The translations under genes and the position numbers were made by a program. Below the pieces are notes generated by a model. It searched no databases. It was given only the letters and a program-made list of their open reading frames with translations, and had not been told where the DNA came from. From NCBI GenBank assembly GCA_964641125.1, contig CAZXMO010000007.1, positions 1 through 64,000 on the forward strand: a stretch of DNA of 64,000 bases. Direction: 5' to 3'. Origin of the DNA: JBKHAJ01 sp964641125 (GTDB taxonomy: Bacteria; Spirochaetota; Spirochaetia; SPDA01; CAZSGZ01). Positions 32,813 through 42,365 of the stretch are shown one piece after another; position 1 is the stretch's first letter; each line of letters starts with the position of its first letter.

Positions 32813-34239
32813 CGAAAAGGAAGATTTTCCGTATCGGTATTGCGCTGGCCCTTTTCTCCGCCGCGGCAGGGGTCTACCCTCAAGACGCCGATTCCCTCGA
32901 CTCGGAGCTAGGTGATCTCGCCCGGATCCTCGATGAGGAGTACCGGGTGACCGAGGAGGACCTCGAATCTCTCGAAGAGCTTTCCGGAAGCCTCGAGGGG
33001 ACGGTCTATACCGATTTAGCCCGGGAGGCGGAGATGCTGCTCCTCGTTGCCGAGGAAAAGTATGCCCTGCAGCATCTCCCCCGAGGTGAAACTGTGCCGT
33101 CACCACTCGAGGGTGTGAGTTTCGGCGGGATCGAGGTAGAAGAGGGAGGATACAGCCCCGCGGTCGTATTGGGGCTCACCCTCGGCACCTCATTCCTCTC
33201 CTTGGGCGCATACAATCTCTTTACCCATTTCTCGAATGTCGCTTACGACAGGTACATCACCACGACATCCCCTTCCGACGCCGCGGCCCTCCAGTCGGCT
33301 TGGCGGGTGTACGACGGCCTCGGGACGGCGAGTCTCGTGGTTTCGGCGGCGGCCTTCGTGAGTGCGATCCCCTTCCTGATCAATACGATAAACGCACCCC
33401 CTGCGGGAGATTTTACCTCCTTCTCCGTGAAAGAGCTCGAAGAATACCGGAACGACCGGATCGAAAACCTTCCCCGGGTGGATAGGAGGATCGGCCGCAA
33501 CCGGAACTTTACCGAAGCCGCCGCGGGCGTCGGATTCGGACTGGCGGCTATCTCCTGGATCCCCTTCGTCATGGCGGATGTCGTGGACGGACGACGAGAG
33601 CGCATATCTTCGGGGGATCCCTACGCGGATAGTTTCGAAACCTTCGACACGATTTACGAAATAACCGGAGGGGCCCTGGGGGGGCTTGCCCTCACGTCCC
33701 TCGTGACCGGACTGGTTTCGGTAGCGGCGAAGCCCGATTTGGGCCGCTATACCGGGGAGATCGAGAAGATAGATGCCGAGCTCGCAGCGCGTACCCCGGG
33801 CGACGAAGAATACGAGCGGCTCAGGCGATCGTACCTGATCGGCCGGATCGAACATCTGAAAAGACTTAAGGCGGAGGCGAGGGAAGAACTCCTCGATGCC
33901 AAGTCGGGCGAGCGTTTGAGCAAGGGGGCCGTCTACACCATGCTCGGGTTCGGACTGGCGTCCTTGGGCGGGATGACCGGGGGACTTATCGCGGGGAACA
34001 CCTACTGGGAGCGGTATCTGGCCGATCCGGGCGGCCCCGACGCCACGGGGAATCTGAGGAAGATGGACGGCATGAACATACTGGCCAATGTAATGGCGTT
34101 GACCGCGGGGGCGAGCTTGAGCTCTTCGGTTATCATCGCCTTCGTGAGGCCGAAACCGAAGGAGCTAAACCGGCGGATCAGGGAGCTCGACGATGCGATT
34201 CTCCAGCTCGAACGGGAATTGGCTGCTATTTCGAGGTGA
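32809..34239 (+). CDS. Polytopic envelope protein of unknown function
   Basis: 476 residues, not recognised. A signal peptide (1-24) and an acidic coiled segment (about 25-75) precede about eight short Gly/Ala/Ser-rich hydrophobic segments (for example 120-140, 166-186, 240-258, 285-305, 380-400, 425-445), interrupted by charged stretches. The repeated EE-x-L and DAELAARTPGDEEYERLRR stretches look helical. Translation is coupled to the PEGA/TPR gene, so the pair probably forms one complex. It converges on the adenylate cyclase gene with a 14-bp overlap. Confidence 0.65.
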   Translation: MTKRKIFRIGIALALFSAAAGVYPQDADSLDSELGDLARILDEEYRVTEEDLESLEELSGSLEGTVYTDLAREAEMLLLVAEEKYALQHLPRGETVPSPLEGVSFGGIEVEEGGYSPAVVLGLTLGTSFLSLGAYNLFTHFSNVAYDRYITTTSPSDAAALQSAWRVYDGLGTASLVVSAAAFVSAIPFLINTINAPPAGDFTSFSVKELEEYRNDRIENLPRVDRRIGRNRNFTEAAAGVGFGLAAISWIPFVMADVVDGRRERISSGDPYADSFETFDTIYEITGGALGGLALTSLVTGLVSVAAKPDLGRYTGEIEKIDAELAARTPGDEEYERLRRSYLIGRIEHLKRLKAEAREELLDAKSGERLSKGAVYTMLGFGLASLGGMTGGLIAGNTYWERYLADPGGPDATGNLRKMDGMNILANVMALTAGASLSSSVIIAFVRPKPKELNRRIRELDDAILQLERELAAISR

Positions 34240-35902
34240 GGATCTCGACGCCCGTCCAGTCTTCGGGGGGCGGTGAGCTTATATACCTCCGGCTCCGTTC
34301 GATGAACATCTGCGAGAGATAATCATCGGGGATGCGTTTTTTACAGTTCTCGAAGAACCGGACAGCCCGTTTGAAATCCCGCCCATAGTACCATTTGAGA
34401 CCCTTGTGGTAGTCGGCCCAGGCCTCCCGTTCCGGATCGGTAAGGCTCTTTTGAGCGGTAAAGATCTTCTCTCCCATGGTCTTTCCCTTGACGACCACCC
34501 TGTCGATGAGCCTGCAGGGAAGTTCGCCCTTGACCTTCTGATAGACGCTGTTGGAAAAGATAACGTCCTGCTTGTACGGTTTGGTAAGCCCTTCGAGGCG
34601 GCTTCCGAGGTTGACCATGTCCCCGATCACGGTGTAGTCCATTTTTTTCTCACTGCCGATGTTCCCCACCGTCACCACCCCGTAGTTGATACCGATTCCG
34701 GTAATGAAGGCGGGCCTTCCGTCGGCCTGCTGCTGCCGGTTGAACTCTTTCAAGGCCTCCTGCATCTCTAAGGCGGCGAAGACCGACTGCAGGGCGTCGT
34801 CGGGGTGTTTCACCGGAGCTCCGAAGAAGGCCATAATAGCGTCGCCGATGTATTTGTCGATAACCCCGCCGTGCTCCATGATGATGTCCACCATTATCTC
34901 GAAGTAGCGGTTGAGGGCGGCGACCAGCTCGTCGGGCATGAACCCCTCCGATATAGTGGTAAAGCTCCGGATGTCGGAAAAGAGGATCGCTAAGACCCGG
35001 TTTTCTCCGACCAGCATCGATTCGGGATTGGAAAAAATGGTATCGATGACGTCGTTGGGAACGTACTTTTGAAAGATATTTCGGACCTTGTGCTCGTTCC
35101 GCTGGGCCATGACCGCCTTGAAAGCGAATCCCTTGATTTGCTGATAGGCCTTTTCGAGCTCCGCCACCATGATATTGAAGGTATTAGCTAGGTTGCCGAT
35201 CTCGTCCCGATATTCAACGGCCACCCGCTGGGACAGATCGTTCTCCTCGATGATACCCCGCATGGTGCGGACCACCCGCTTGATGGGGCGGGTCAAGTAG
35301 CCTGCGAAAATCAGGAGGAGGATGACCGAAACCGCGACGGCGCCGCCTAAGATTATACCGCTCTGGAGAGTAATCTGCGTCACTTCCCGATAAAAGGCTT
35401 CCCGCTCTTCGCTGACGAAGAAGCTCCATCCGAAGGGCTCGTAGAAGAAGACGTCTCCTACCCGGGAAGTCCCGGCTAGGGAAAACTCGATCCACCCTTC
35501 CCGGGCGGTGTCGACCATCGCGGCGAGCCGGGCGAGCTCATCGGGCTCCGGATCCACATCCTGGGTAGAGAAGGTGATGTTTCCCCCGGTGTTCATGCCG
35601 AAAATGACCTCCGAACGGCTGCGGACGAGGGTCGCTGCATAAGATGCGACGGCGTTCTTCGATACCTGGACATATTCCTGTTGGTCGGCTAAATTGTTCT
35701 GGACTAAGAGGTTCCACTGGTTTTCGGCGTATTTGTTGAGCTCCTGCGATTTGAACCCGAGGAACTGCATGGCGATCCTCGTCAGACCGCTCCGTGCGCT
35801 CAGGGAAGAGACCGCGCCGGTAATGCCTAAGGATGCGATGAGGAGCGGCAGAACACTGAGGATGATCTTTGGACGTATGTTCACCTTATTATGGATCGGC
35901 AT
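34226..35902 (-). CDS. Membrane-bound class III adenylate cyclase with HAMP domain
   Basis: 558 residues. One membrane helix (about 10-32), an extracytoplasmic sensor region (to about 205), a second helix (about 212-235), a HAMP domain (about 237-290, TRPIKRVVRTM) and a cyclase catalytic domain (about 325-500). Catalytic features are present: metal-binding Asp in FSDIRSFTT, second Asp in GDAIMAFFG, the EKKMDYTVIGD base-selecting segment and NLGSRLE for the transition state. Lys and Asp at the selecting positions favour ATP. The ATG at 35902 is chosen by homology and helix position; the longer frame to 36076 has no support. The product is probably cAMP; no cAMP receptor is clearly identified in the window. 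Confidence 0.9.
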   Translation of the reverse strand: MPIHNKVNIRPKIILSVLPLLIASLGITGAVSSLSARSGLTRIAMQFLGFKSQELNKYAENQWNLLVQNNLADQQEYVQVSKNAVASYAATLVRSRSEVIFGMNTGGNITFSTQDVDPEPDELARLAAMVDTAREGWIEFSLAGTSRVGDVFFYEPFGWSFFVSEEREAFYREVTQITLQSGIILGGAVAVSVILLLIFAGYLTRPIKRVVRTMRGIIEENDLSQRVAVEYRDEIGNLANTFNIMVAELEKAYQQIKGFAFKAVMAQRNEHKVRNIFQKYVPNDVIDTIFSNPESMLVGENRVLAILFSDIRSFTTISEGFMPDELVAALNRYFEIMVDIIMEHGGVIDKYIGDAIMAFFGAPVKHPDDALQSVFAALEMQEALKEFNRQQQADGRPAFITGIGINYGVVTVGNIGSEKKMDYTVIGDMVNLGSRLEGLTKPYKQDVIFSNSVYQKVKGELPCRLIDRVVVKGKTMGEKIFTAQKSLTDPEREAWADYHKGLKWYYGRDFKRAVRFFENCKKRIPDDYLSQMFIERSRRYISSPPPEDWTGVEILTSK

Positions 35903-35959
35903 ATTACCGGAGTGAATTAGTGCATTTTTTCCCCGTCTTTGCCGATCATTGTAGAGAAT

Positions 35960-37993
35960 ATGAGTGACGGACCTATTTACACCCCCCAGCAGGACCAAAA
36001 CGGCGATTTTTCCTTTGTAGACGATGCGAACGTTACCGAAGAGGACCGGAAAGAGATCCTCGAGCAGATCGATCACGTCGTCGAGACGAATAGGATCCCG
36101 GTTACCGGGGAAATGTTTAGGCTCAAGGCCAAGCGGGGCGGGGGCCTCTTTCCCCTCCTTATGAACGTCATCCTGCTCGCCCTTGCCGCCGGGGGGATTT
36201 TCTACGCCTTCCGTTACTTCGAGACCCGTCAGGCATCATTATCCGAGGAGAGTCAGGGTTATCTCTCTACCGAAGGGCGGCTCATCGAGGAGATGAGGCG
36301 GGAATCGGAGGCCCGGCTCAGACAGAAGGAAATGGAGATAAGCCGGATCAGTCAGGAGCTCGACGAGCTCGACAGGCAGAGCCGGGAGCTCCGGCAGTCC
36401 ATGGAGGAGCGGATCGAAAGCCGCGAGGCGGAGCTTCGCTCCCGTCTCGAAACGGAGCTCGAGGCCGAAAGGCGGCGCCTTCAGGCCCGGGGCGTATCCC
36501 AGGAGGACATAAGCGAGCGCCTCGATATCCTCGAGCAGCAGCGCTTGGACGAGGCCCAAGACGAGCTCGAAGAGTTCCGCGCGGAAGCCCAGGCCGAGAT
36601 ACGCCTACGGGAACAGGAGCTCGCCGAGGCCCGGGTCTTGGCGGAGGAAATACTCGAAGAGGCCGGCGCGGAGAGGGAACAGCTTCGACGGGAGGCCCTT
36701 GAGCGTGAGGAGGAGCTTCGTGCCCAGTTCCAAACCGAACGTCAAGAGCTCGAAACCCGATCCACCGAGGCGGAGGAGCGTTTGCGGGAGCTTACGGCGC
36801 TGCGCGAACGGGAATCCTTGGTGAACGACCAGATAACCGGGGCCTATTCATCGGTTATCGAGAAAATTCGGGAAGGCGATATAGATACCGCCTTGTCCGA
36901 GCTCGACAACTTGAGAGAGTTCCTCAATACCCCGAATATTCGGACCCTGCCGGCGGTCGCCGACCGGCGGAGGGTGGAGCTCTTTATAATCGATAACTTA
37001 CGGGAAAACCTCGAGGCCCAAGCGGCGCCGGCGGAGACCCGGGACGCTTCGCTCCTGGATGCCGCCAATCTGGTGATAAACGCCCGGGAAATCGTTAACC
37101 GGGGAAACGCCGCCCGGGAGGAAGGGCGGCTCGAGGAAGCCGAGCGGATCTATACCCGCGCCCTCGAAACTATCCCCGAGATGAACGCGGCCTACACGTC
37201 GCTGCGTTCCATCGAAGAAAACCGCACCGCCGGAGCCATCCGCGGCCGTATCGAAGCCGCGGAGGAGCTGCGAGGGGAGATCGCCGCCCGGGAAGAGAGG
37301 ATAAGCGCACTCCGGGCCGAACTTGCGGAAGCTAGACAAAACCTCGCCGATGCCGGGGAAACTCTTGAAGAGGCCCGGTCGAGGATATCCGCTCTTACCG
37401 AAGCGGCCGAAACCGATGAAGAAGCGGTAAGCGGGCTTAGGTCCCGCATCGAGGAACTCCAGGAGGAGCTGAGGCTGGCCCGGGCCGCGGAGGCAACCCG
37501 CCCCGAAACAATCGAAGCCGATCCCGAAGAGGTGAACGCGGCGGTGGAGAACGCCCGGGAAGAGGCCTACGGGACGGTCCTGGATTATTTAGGCTACGTA
37601 AGCGGGACCGAGAGCGAGCGTATCCGGACACAGCTCGAGCGGCAGGCGGAAGAGGACAGGCTCTTCCGCAGCGTCGTCGACCGCCTTCAGGGGATCCTCG
37701 AGGCGGGAGCGGCGGAGGCCCGGCTCATCCAGATAGAAGAAACCAGGCTCATCGGAACGGTCAGCTCCGTCGCCGCGGGCAGGATAGTCATCGAGCCCTT
37801 AGTGACGGTCCCCATCGCCGAGGGGAACACGGTTATCATAAAGCGGCGCACCGCTTCGGGCGAAGTGCCGGTGGCAACCGGCGAGGTCTACGACGTTTCC
37901 GCCGGACGGATCGCCGCGAACCTGGTCTCCCGCCTCTCCACCGAGCGGAGCCCCATGGTGATGGATTTAGTGTACATGGAGATGCCGGAATAG
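35960..37993 (+). CDS. Single-span protein with a long coiled coil
   Basis: 677 residues. A cytoplasmic N-terminus (1-65), one membrane helix (about 68-88, NVILLALAAGGIFYAFRYF), then a Glu/Arg-rich coiled coil over about 100-300 and again about 430-510, a TPR-like stretch between them (NRGNAAREEGRLEEAERIYTRALE) and a C-terminal beta domain (about 605-677). No family recognised. The architecture resembles spirochaetal cytoskeletal or envelope-spanning proteins but no function can be assigned. It is divergent from the adenylate cyclase gene with 57 nt between the starts. Confidence 0.72.
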   Translation: MSDGPIYTPQQDQNGDFSFVDDANVTEEDRKEILEQIDHVVETNRIPVTGEMFRLKAKRGGGLFPLLMNVILLALAAGGIFYAFRYFETRQASLSEESQGYLSTEGRLIEEMRRESEARLRQKEMEISRISQELDELDRQSRELRQSMEERIESREAELRSRLETELEAERRRLQARGVSQEDISERLDILEQQRLDEAQDELEEFRAEAQAEIRLREQELAEARVLAEEILEEAGAEREQLRREALEREEELRAQFQTERQELETRSTEAEERLRELTALRERESLVNDQITGAYSSVIEKIREGDIDTALSELDNLREFLNTPNIRTLPAVADRRRVELFIIDNLRENLEAQAAPAETRDASLLDAANLVINAREIVNRGNAAREEGRLEEAERIYTRALETIPEMNAAYTSLRSIEENRTAGAIRGRIEAAEELRGEIAAREERISALRAELAEARQNLADAGETLEEARSRISALTEAAETDEEAVSGLRSRIEELQEELRLARAAEATRPETIEADPEEVNAAVENAREEAYGTVLDYLGYVSGTESERIRTQLERQAEEDRLFRSVVDRLQGILEAGAAEARLIQIEETRLIGTVSSVAAGRIVIEPLVTVPIAEGNTVIIKRRTASGEVPVATGEVYDVSAGRIAANLVSRLSTERSPMVMDLVYMEMPE

Positions 37994-38022
37994 CTTCCCG
38001 CGGTTCCGCGGATGCAATCATT

Positions 38023-39168
38023 TTAAGTACCGTCTGCTCTCCGTTCGTAATAGGCGAATATAGTGATGGTTTCATCGACGTGCTTTGCCGCCTGATAGGG
38101 GAGGTCTATAGCCCGATAGCTCTCGAAATTTCTGATCTCCTTCTCAGTCACCATGGCATCTGTTGTAAAAATAATCACACGATACCATTCTAAAGGATCA
38201 ATCGATCCCCCCGGGATGATGAACTGAGATGTAGTCTGGGGGGAGTAGGAAACCTCCGTGTGAACGAGAACCTCGGGCTGGGTTTCGTCGTAGAGGATGA
38301 TTCCCACCGTGACCACTTCCGGGGCATTCCCGCTTATCCAATCCACGGGAGATCCGTCTGAGAGGGGATCGTCGTCGTTAGGAGGTGCGGTGATCTCCGG
38401 AGTAAAGGTAGGATCGGAGAGGAAATCGATGGAATCGTAGGAGGTTAAGGCCGTACCTTTCGTATCTTCGAGAATCAACGAATAGTCACCGGTTTCGACA
38501 TAACCGGGTCTAAAGAAATCGACGGAGGCGTCGTGGACGTTGAAATGAACTTCGTCGAAGGAGCTTTTCGAGCCGGCAGTTACGTTGAGACCTTCGGGGT
38601 AGGTGAGCTGGACCCAGGATGCAGTATGGAAAGAACCGTAGGCGATTGATCGTGTTCCTACATCGAGATTTGTCATGCCGATTCTCCGTCCTGCGGTAAT
38701 GAAGGTCTCGAATTCCGTAACTTCTATTGAAGGCTCAAATTGTGATGAGCTTGAAGTTATGCTGAAGTCAAACGAATCACCGGTATACTCCGCTGTAATC
38801 CGGCTAGTTACCGTATCTCCCGGTACGGATTCGACGGTAAACTGCCTTTCTCCGAGGATGTTCTCCCCTTCAAAAACCGATACCGTGACTGTCCATATTC
38901 CCCTAAACGTTCCGGAAAAGACCGCGGAACCGGAATCGGAGTTGTCAAACCTTACGGTCTGGTCGAGGGCTTTTTCGCTCGATGAATGGTCGAGTCTCAG
39001 CTCGACTTCGGTTTCGGGTCCCGCAGCGTAATCCTTCAGTTCTACAAAGAATGCAAGATTTCCTTCCGGCGAAAGTGAACAGTTTAGAAAAAGAATCGTA
39101 AGAAAGGGTATTCCCGAAATGAACAGGAGCATCGATGATCGGAATAGCTTCCTTCTGCACTCTCCCAT
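38023..39168 (-). CDS. Putative lipoprotein, paralogue 3 of a tandem array
   Basis: 381 residues. The N-terminus has a relaxed lipobox (ILFLNC) of the kind accepted in spirochaetes. Shared features with the two genes upstream are: an N-terminal beta region with FRGIWTVTVSVFEGENILGE, then FTVESVPGDTVTSRITAEYTG, and a second half with GSFHTASWVQLTYPEG, a D-V-x-Y-S-L-I-LED segment and a C-terminal FTTDAMVTE-type strand. No function is known. Its ATG shares one base with the TAA of the previous gene. Confidence 0.7.
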   Translation of the reverse strand: MGECRRKLFRSSMLLFISGIPFLTILFLNCSLSPEGNLAFFVELKDYAAGPETEVELRLDHSSSEKALDQTVRFDNSDSGSAVFSGTFRGIWTVTVSVFEGENILGERQFTVESVPGDTVTSRITAEYTGDSFDFSITSSSSQFEPSIEVTEFETFITAGRRIGMTNLDVGTRSIAYGSFHTASWVQLTYPEGLNVTAGSKSSFDEVHFNVHDASVDFFRPGYVETGDYSLILEDTKGTALTSYDSIDFLSDPTFTPEITAPPNDDDPLSDGSPVDWISGNAPEVVTVGIILYDETQPEVLVHTEVSYSPQTTSQFIIPGGSIDPLEWYRVIIFTTDAMVTEKEIRNFESYRAIDLPYQAAKHVDETITIFAYYERRADGT

Positions 39169-40301
39169 TATGATCCCGTTACATTTAGCCGTGCAACTCC
39201 GACGTAATCGATGTCGCTGTCGTAATCCCGGAGAATCCGTGTAATAATGCCGTTCCATCCATCCGCGTTGGCCGTGATTTCACCGTACACGGCGGGGGAT
39301 ATTTGGGTATCCGTGAAAAGGATAAATAGTTCATAATTCGACCCCGGCATAGTCGGGGCGGTTGTGTCCGTTACCGCTACACCGGGTATTTCGTTGGCGT
39401 GCCATACGGGGGCTGCGTAATCCTCTATACCGAAAACATAGGTATAGGTTATATGACCGACACTTCCGTGATTCCAATTAATAGCTCCTCCTGCAAATGT
39501 ACCTCCGTCCGTGGGGAAGGTCACATTAGGAGCCGATGCCTCGTTCAGATCCACATCCACCTCATATGTTCCGGAGCGAGTAGTATGATTGATATCGTAT
39601 AGGCTGACCGTGTAGGTGCCGGCGATTTCGTCGTTCCCGGTGCTCCGTGAAGCCCACATTTCAGTATCATCGACCCGGTACGAATAGCCAAAACTCCTGC
39701 TTGTTGCAATATCGAGGAGAGTACCGTCGGGAAAAAGAACGCTTCCGCCTATTGCCGATCCGAAGCTCCCCGGTGCGGTCACCTGGGTCCACATATCGGG
39801 ATCTGTAGCGGAATCGTCCCACATCCGCCTCTCTTCGACGATAACTGCGTTCATATCGGTAAACTCTATGGCGGTATCGGAACCGGATATTGATACGGAA
39901 TCGATGAAGGTGATGCTGTCCGTAGCGCTCTCATAGGTTCCGGTGATCGTGACGCTCGAAGTTTCTCCCGGCAGCACCTCAACCGCCACGGTGTGACTAT
40001 CCACCGCGGTCGAACCGTCCATGAAGGCGGCCGTCAGGTCCCACATGCCCGGCTCGAGCTCCTGGAACCGACCTTCCGCGTAGTTACTCGAGTCGGCGGG
40101 GATGGACCGGGATATATAGCCTTCTCCGTCCGTTTTATCCACGGTAAAAAGGACTGAGGTATCGGTCCCTCCGGCGTATCCCGATACCTCGAGGGAGCTC
40201 GTCACCGTGCCGAGATGATCGGTGATCCCGGGGATGCAGCCGGCAAGGAATAGGAAAAGAAAGAAAATGGGCAAAAGTGCGTAGAGCGGTACGCGTTTCA
40301 T
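39168..40301 (-). CDS. Putative lipoprotein, paralogue 2 of a tandem array
   Basis: 377 residues with lipobox FLAGC. The region LEPGMWDLTAAFMDGSTAVDSHTVAVEVLPGETSSVTITGTYE aligns by eye with the corresponding segments of both neighbours. Later it carries DGGTFAGGAINWNHGS and a strand IFTDTQISP. GGAG precedes the start. All three paralogues look like two-domain beta proteins anchored to a membrane. Confidence 0.72.
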   Translation of the reverse strand: MKRVPLYALLPIFFLFLFLAGCIPGITDHLGTVTSSLEVSGYAGGTDTSVLFTVDKTDGEGYISRSIPADSSNYAEGRFQELEPGMWDLTAAFMDGSTAVDSHTVAVEVLPGETSSVTITGTYESATDSITFIDSVSISGSDTAIEFTDMNAVIVEERRMWDDSATDPDMWTQVTAPGSFGSAIGGSVLFPDGTLLDIATSRSFGYSYRVDDTEMWASRSTGNDEIAGTYTVSLYDINHTTRSGTYEVDVDLNEASAPNVTFPTDGGTFAGGAINWNHGSVGHITYTYVFGIEDYAAPVWHANEIPGVAVTDTTAPTMPGSNYELFILFTDTQISPAVYGEITANADGWNGIITRILRDYDSDIDYVGVARLNVTGS

Positions 40302-40313
40302 ACTCTATTACTC

Positions 40314-41444
40314 CTATGGTCTGGTCACCCGAATTTCGTGATACGCGAAAACATTTATATTTTCGCCGGCGTGGAATGCCGTTTGAATAGGCAGACCTCC
40401 CGCTTCATAATTGTCGATTGCATCGAGCTCGGTGATGTCCAAATGAATATCCGTAGTTATAACGATTACGCGGTAGTCCCCCGCCGCCAGAGCCGGTAAG
40501 GGGCCGAAAGTGAATGCCAATCCCGGCGAATAAGCGACATCCGAAAAAACCGTCGTTTCCGGAGTCGTCTCGTCAAATACAACTATAGCTACCGTTTCCA
40601 GTTCGGGATAATCGACTAGATCTCCCGAGACGATAGCTCCATCAATAATATTTCCTCCGTCGGTGTGGCTCGTGATAACGGGAATGAAATCCGTCCCGGG
40701 AACAAATGTGATCGTATCCGCCGCCGCCCTGCTCGCGCCGTTTATATCGGTTACCTCAAGAGAGCAGTTTCCCTCGAGCAGTTCGGACCTGCGGACCACA
40801 TCGATGTAACTGTCTTGGACGGACATATAAGCCCCTTCTATTAGATTCCGCGTCCCGGCGGAGACGGCGAACCCGTCGGGGAAGATGAACTCACCCCATG
40901 CGGCGGCGGTGAAGTTGCCGAAGGCCGCACCGCGGATCGATTCCTCCGGATCAGACATTCCAGGATTCCGCTGGATAGTCAAGAACGAATCCATCTCATA
41001 GATTTCGAGATCGGTTGTAACTTCCGTCGAGCTCGTAGTAACCCCGAAGGTCATTCCCCCGCCGGAGTAGGTGCCCCGGACGGTGGTGGTCATCGTCTCC
41101 CCCGGAGAAGCGTCCACGGTGAACTCGGTGGCGCCTAAGAGGGTATCCCCGTCCTGCATCGACACCGAAACCGTCCAGGTACCCTCGTCGACGCCTGAGA
41201 AGAGGGCGTAGCCGTAGTTCGATCCGGAGAGCGCTAGGTTCTTCGAGAGGTTCCTGCCGGTCCCTCCGTGCCCGATGCTGACCCCGGCGCTGACGCCGTC
41301 CCCCGCCGGATACCCGTCGAGATAGAGGTTGAACACCATGTTGCCCGAGCTCAGGGAACACCCGGACATCGAAACGGCGCCGGCCGCTATGAACAGGAGA
41401 GCCGTCACCCCCGCCGGTAGAATTTTCTTTCTCATACCCGTCAT
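40314..41444 (-). CDS. Putative lipoprotein, paralogue 1 of a tandem array
   Basis: 376 residues with lipobox SMSGC. The VDEGTWTVSVSMQDGDTLLGATEFTVDASPGETMTTTVRGTYSG stretch matches the other two copies, and DGGNIIDGAIVSGDL plus VIVITTDIHLD match the second halves. The ATG at 41444 has AGGAA before it; a GTG one codon earlier is possible. Confidence 0.72.
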   Translation of the reverse strand: MTGMRKKILPAGVTALLFIAAGAVSMSGCSLSSGNMVFNLYLDGYPAGDGVSAGVSIGHGGTGRNLSKNLALSGSNYGYALFSGVDEGTWTVSVSMQDGDTLLGATEFTVDASPGETMTTTVRGTYSGGGMTFGVTTSSTEVTTDLEIYEMDSFLTIQRNPGMSDPEESIRGAAFGNFTAAAWGEFIFPDGFAVSAGTRNLIEGAYMSVQDSYIDVVRRSELLEGNCSLEVTDINGASRAAADTITFVPGTDFIPVITSHTDGGNIIDGAIVSGDLVDYPELETVAIVVFDETTPETTVFSDVAYSPGLAFTFGPLPALAAGDYRVIVITTDIHLDITELDAIDNYEAGGLPIQTAFHAGENINVFAYHEIRVTRP

Positions 41445-41459
41445 CACCGGTTCCTGTAT

Positions 41460-41852
41460 TTAGTGTACAACAAAATCATAGCTCTTATCCAGGAAAGGGA
41501 GTACATTGGTCGATGTTCCCCTTTGAGAGAGTACCGAAAAGCGGAGGGTGTAGGCTCCGGGGGCGAGCTCCCACCAGCCGAGACTTCCTTGGCTCGGGAG
41601 GACCGCTTCCTCTTCGATGATAACTACGTCCTCCGGAAGAGAACGGCGGCTGATGGTTATCCGGCAGGCCTGTAATTCCGATTCACTCTGAAAGAGATAG
41701 TCTATGCTCACCTCATCGGGAAGATAATAGTCGGTTTGGATATCGACGTAGAGGAAGGGAATACTCGTGGTGCAGCCGGCCGCAATGAAGGCGAGGGCCG
41801 CGCAGCCGAGGAGTCCGAGGAACAGAGGTATTAGTGGGCGCCGGTTTTTCAT
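41460..41852 (-). CDS. Small lipoprotein at the head of the lipoprotein array
   Basis: 130 residues with lipobox FIAAGC (Cys about 27). A short beta domain ends in LAPGAYTLRFSVLS, which recalls the single N-terminal domain of the paralogues downstream, so it may be a one-domain relative. No Shine-Dalgarno sequence is visible. TTGTTT-18 nt-TATAGT on the minus strand ends about 14 nt before the ATG and may be the promoter of the whole array. Confidence 0.68.
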   Translation of the reverse strand: MKNRRPLIPLFLGLLGCAALAFIAAGCTTSIPFLYVDIQTDYYLPDEVSIDYLFQSESELQACRITISRRSLPEDVVIIEEEAVLPSQGSLGWWELAPGAYTLRFSVLSQRGTSTNVLPFLDKSYDFVVH

Positions 41853-41902
41853 CGAAATCTATTTAAACTATAGCACAGCAAATACGAGTGAAACAAGCGG
41901 AT

Positions 41903-41946
41903 AAAAAACCGGCCCTCCGGAGGTGTGATGCCTGGGGCCGGTTTTC
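41903..41946 (-). terminator. Rho-independent terminator after the hsp20 pair
   Basis: On the minus strand the stem AACCGGCCCC/GGGCCGGTT encloses a loop of about 19 nt and runs into TTTTTTAT. It follows the second hsp20 gene by about 27 nt. Confidence 0.75.
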
Positions 41947-41972
41947 GAATTGTTCTGTATAAGGGCGGGACG

Positions 41973-42344
41973 TTATTTACCCGTTTTTACCGCGATCTTT
42001 TTCGGCTTTTCCGCTTCCTTCAGCTGCAGGGAGACGGTGAGGATCCCGTTTTCCAGGGAGGCGTCGATCTTGTCCCGGTCGACGGTCTCGTCGAGGGTGT
42101 AGAGATGATAATAGTCCCCCTGTGTCCGTTCCCGGACCAGATAGTTTCCGTCGACGTCCGGGTCCCTCTTGTGCCCGATAATCTCGAGCTGATTGTTGTT
42201 CACGTTGATGTCGAGATTACCCTTGTCGACGCCGGGCATCTCGAGGCGGAGGATGATTTTCCCATCGTCCTCGCATATATCGCATCGTCCCCTGAGCCGC
42301 TGCCGCTGCTGCTGTTCCGTGGTTAATTCTTTGTCCTTAGCCAT
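41973..42344 (-). CDS. Small heat shock protein (Hsp20/alpha-crystallin), second gene
   Basis: 123 residues with an alpha-crystallin domain (about 20-115): LRLEMPGVDKGNLDINVNNNQLEIIGHK and ASLENGILTVSLQLKE, where NGILTV is the conserved A-x-x-x-n-GvL motif. The N-terminal arm is short and contains an unusual CDIC pair and a run of Gln. AGGAGG precedes the ATG. It is in one unit with the other hsp20 gene, 21 nt upstream. Small heat shock proteins hold unfolding proteins without ATP. Confidence 0.92.
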   Translation of the reverse strand: MAKDKELTTEQQQRQRLRGRCDICEDDGKIILRLEMPGVDKGNLDINVNNNQLEIIGHKRDPDVDGNYLVRERTQGDYYHLYTLDETVDRDKIDASLENGILTVSLQLKEAEKPKKIAVKTGK

Positions 42345-42365
42345 ACTGTTCCTCCTTCCGGTTAA

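Noticed and set aside
34226..35902. Membrane adenylate cyclase as part of a cyclic-nucleotide defence (CBASS/Pycsar) system
   Set aside because: It has a HAMP-sensor architecture typical of signalling cyclases and no effector gene is adjacent.
38000..38022. CCGCG-GTTC-CGCGG hairpin as a terminator between the coiled-coil gene and the lipoprotein array
   Set aside because: The stem is only 5 bp and the following T stretch is weak; not enough to call.
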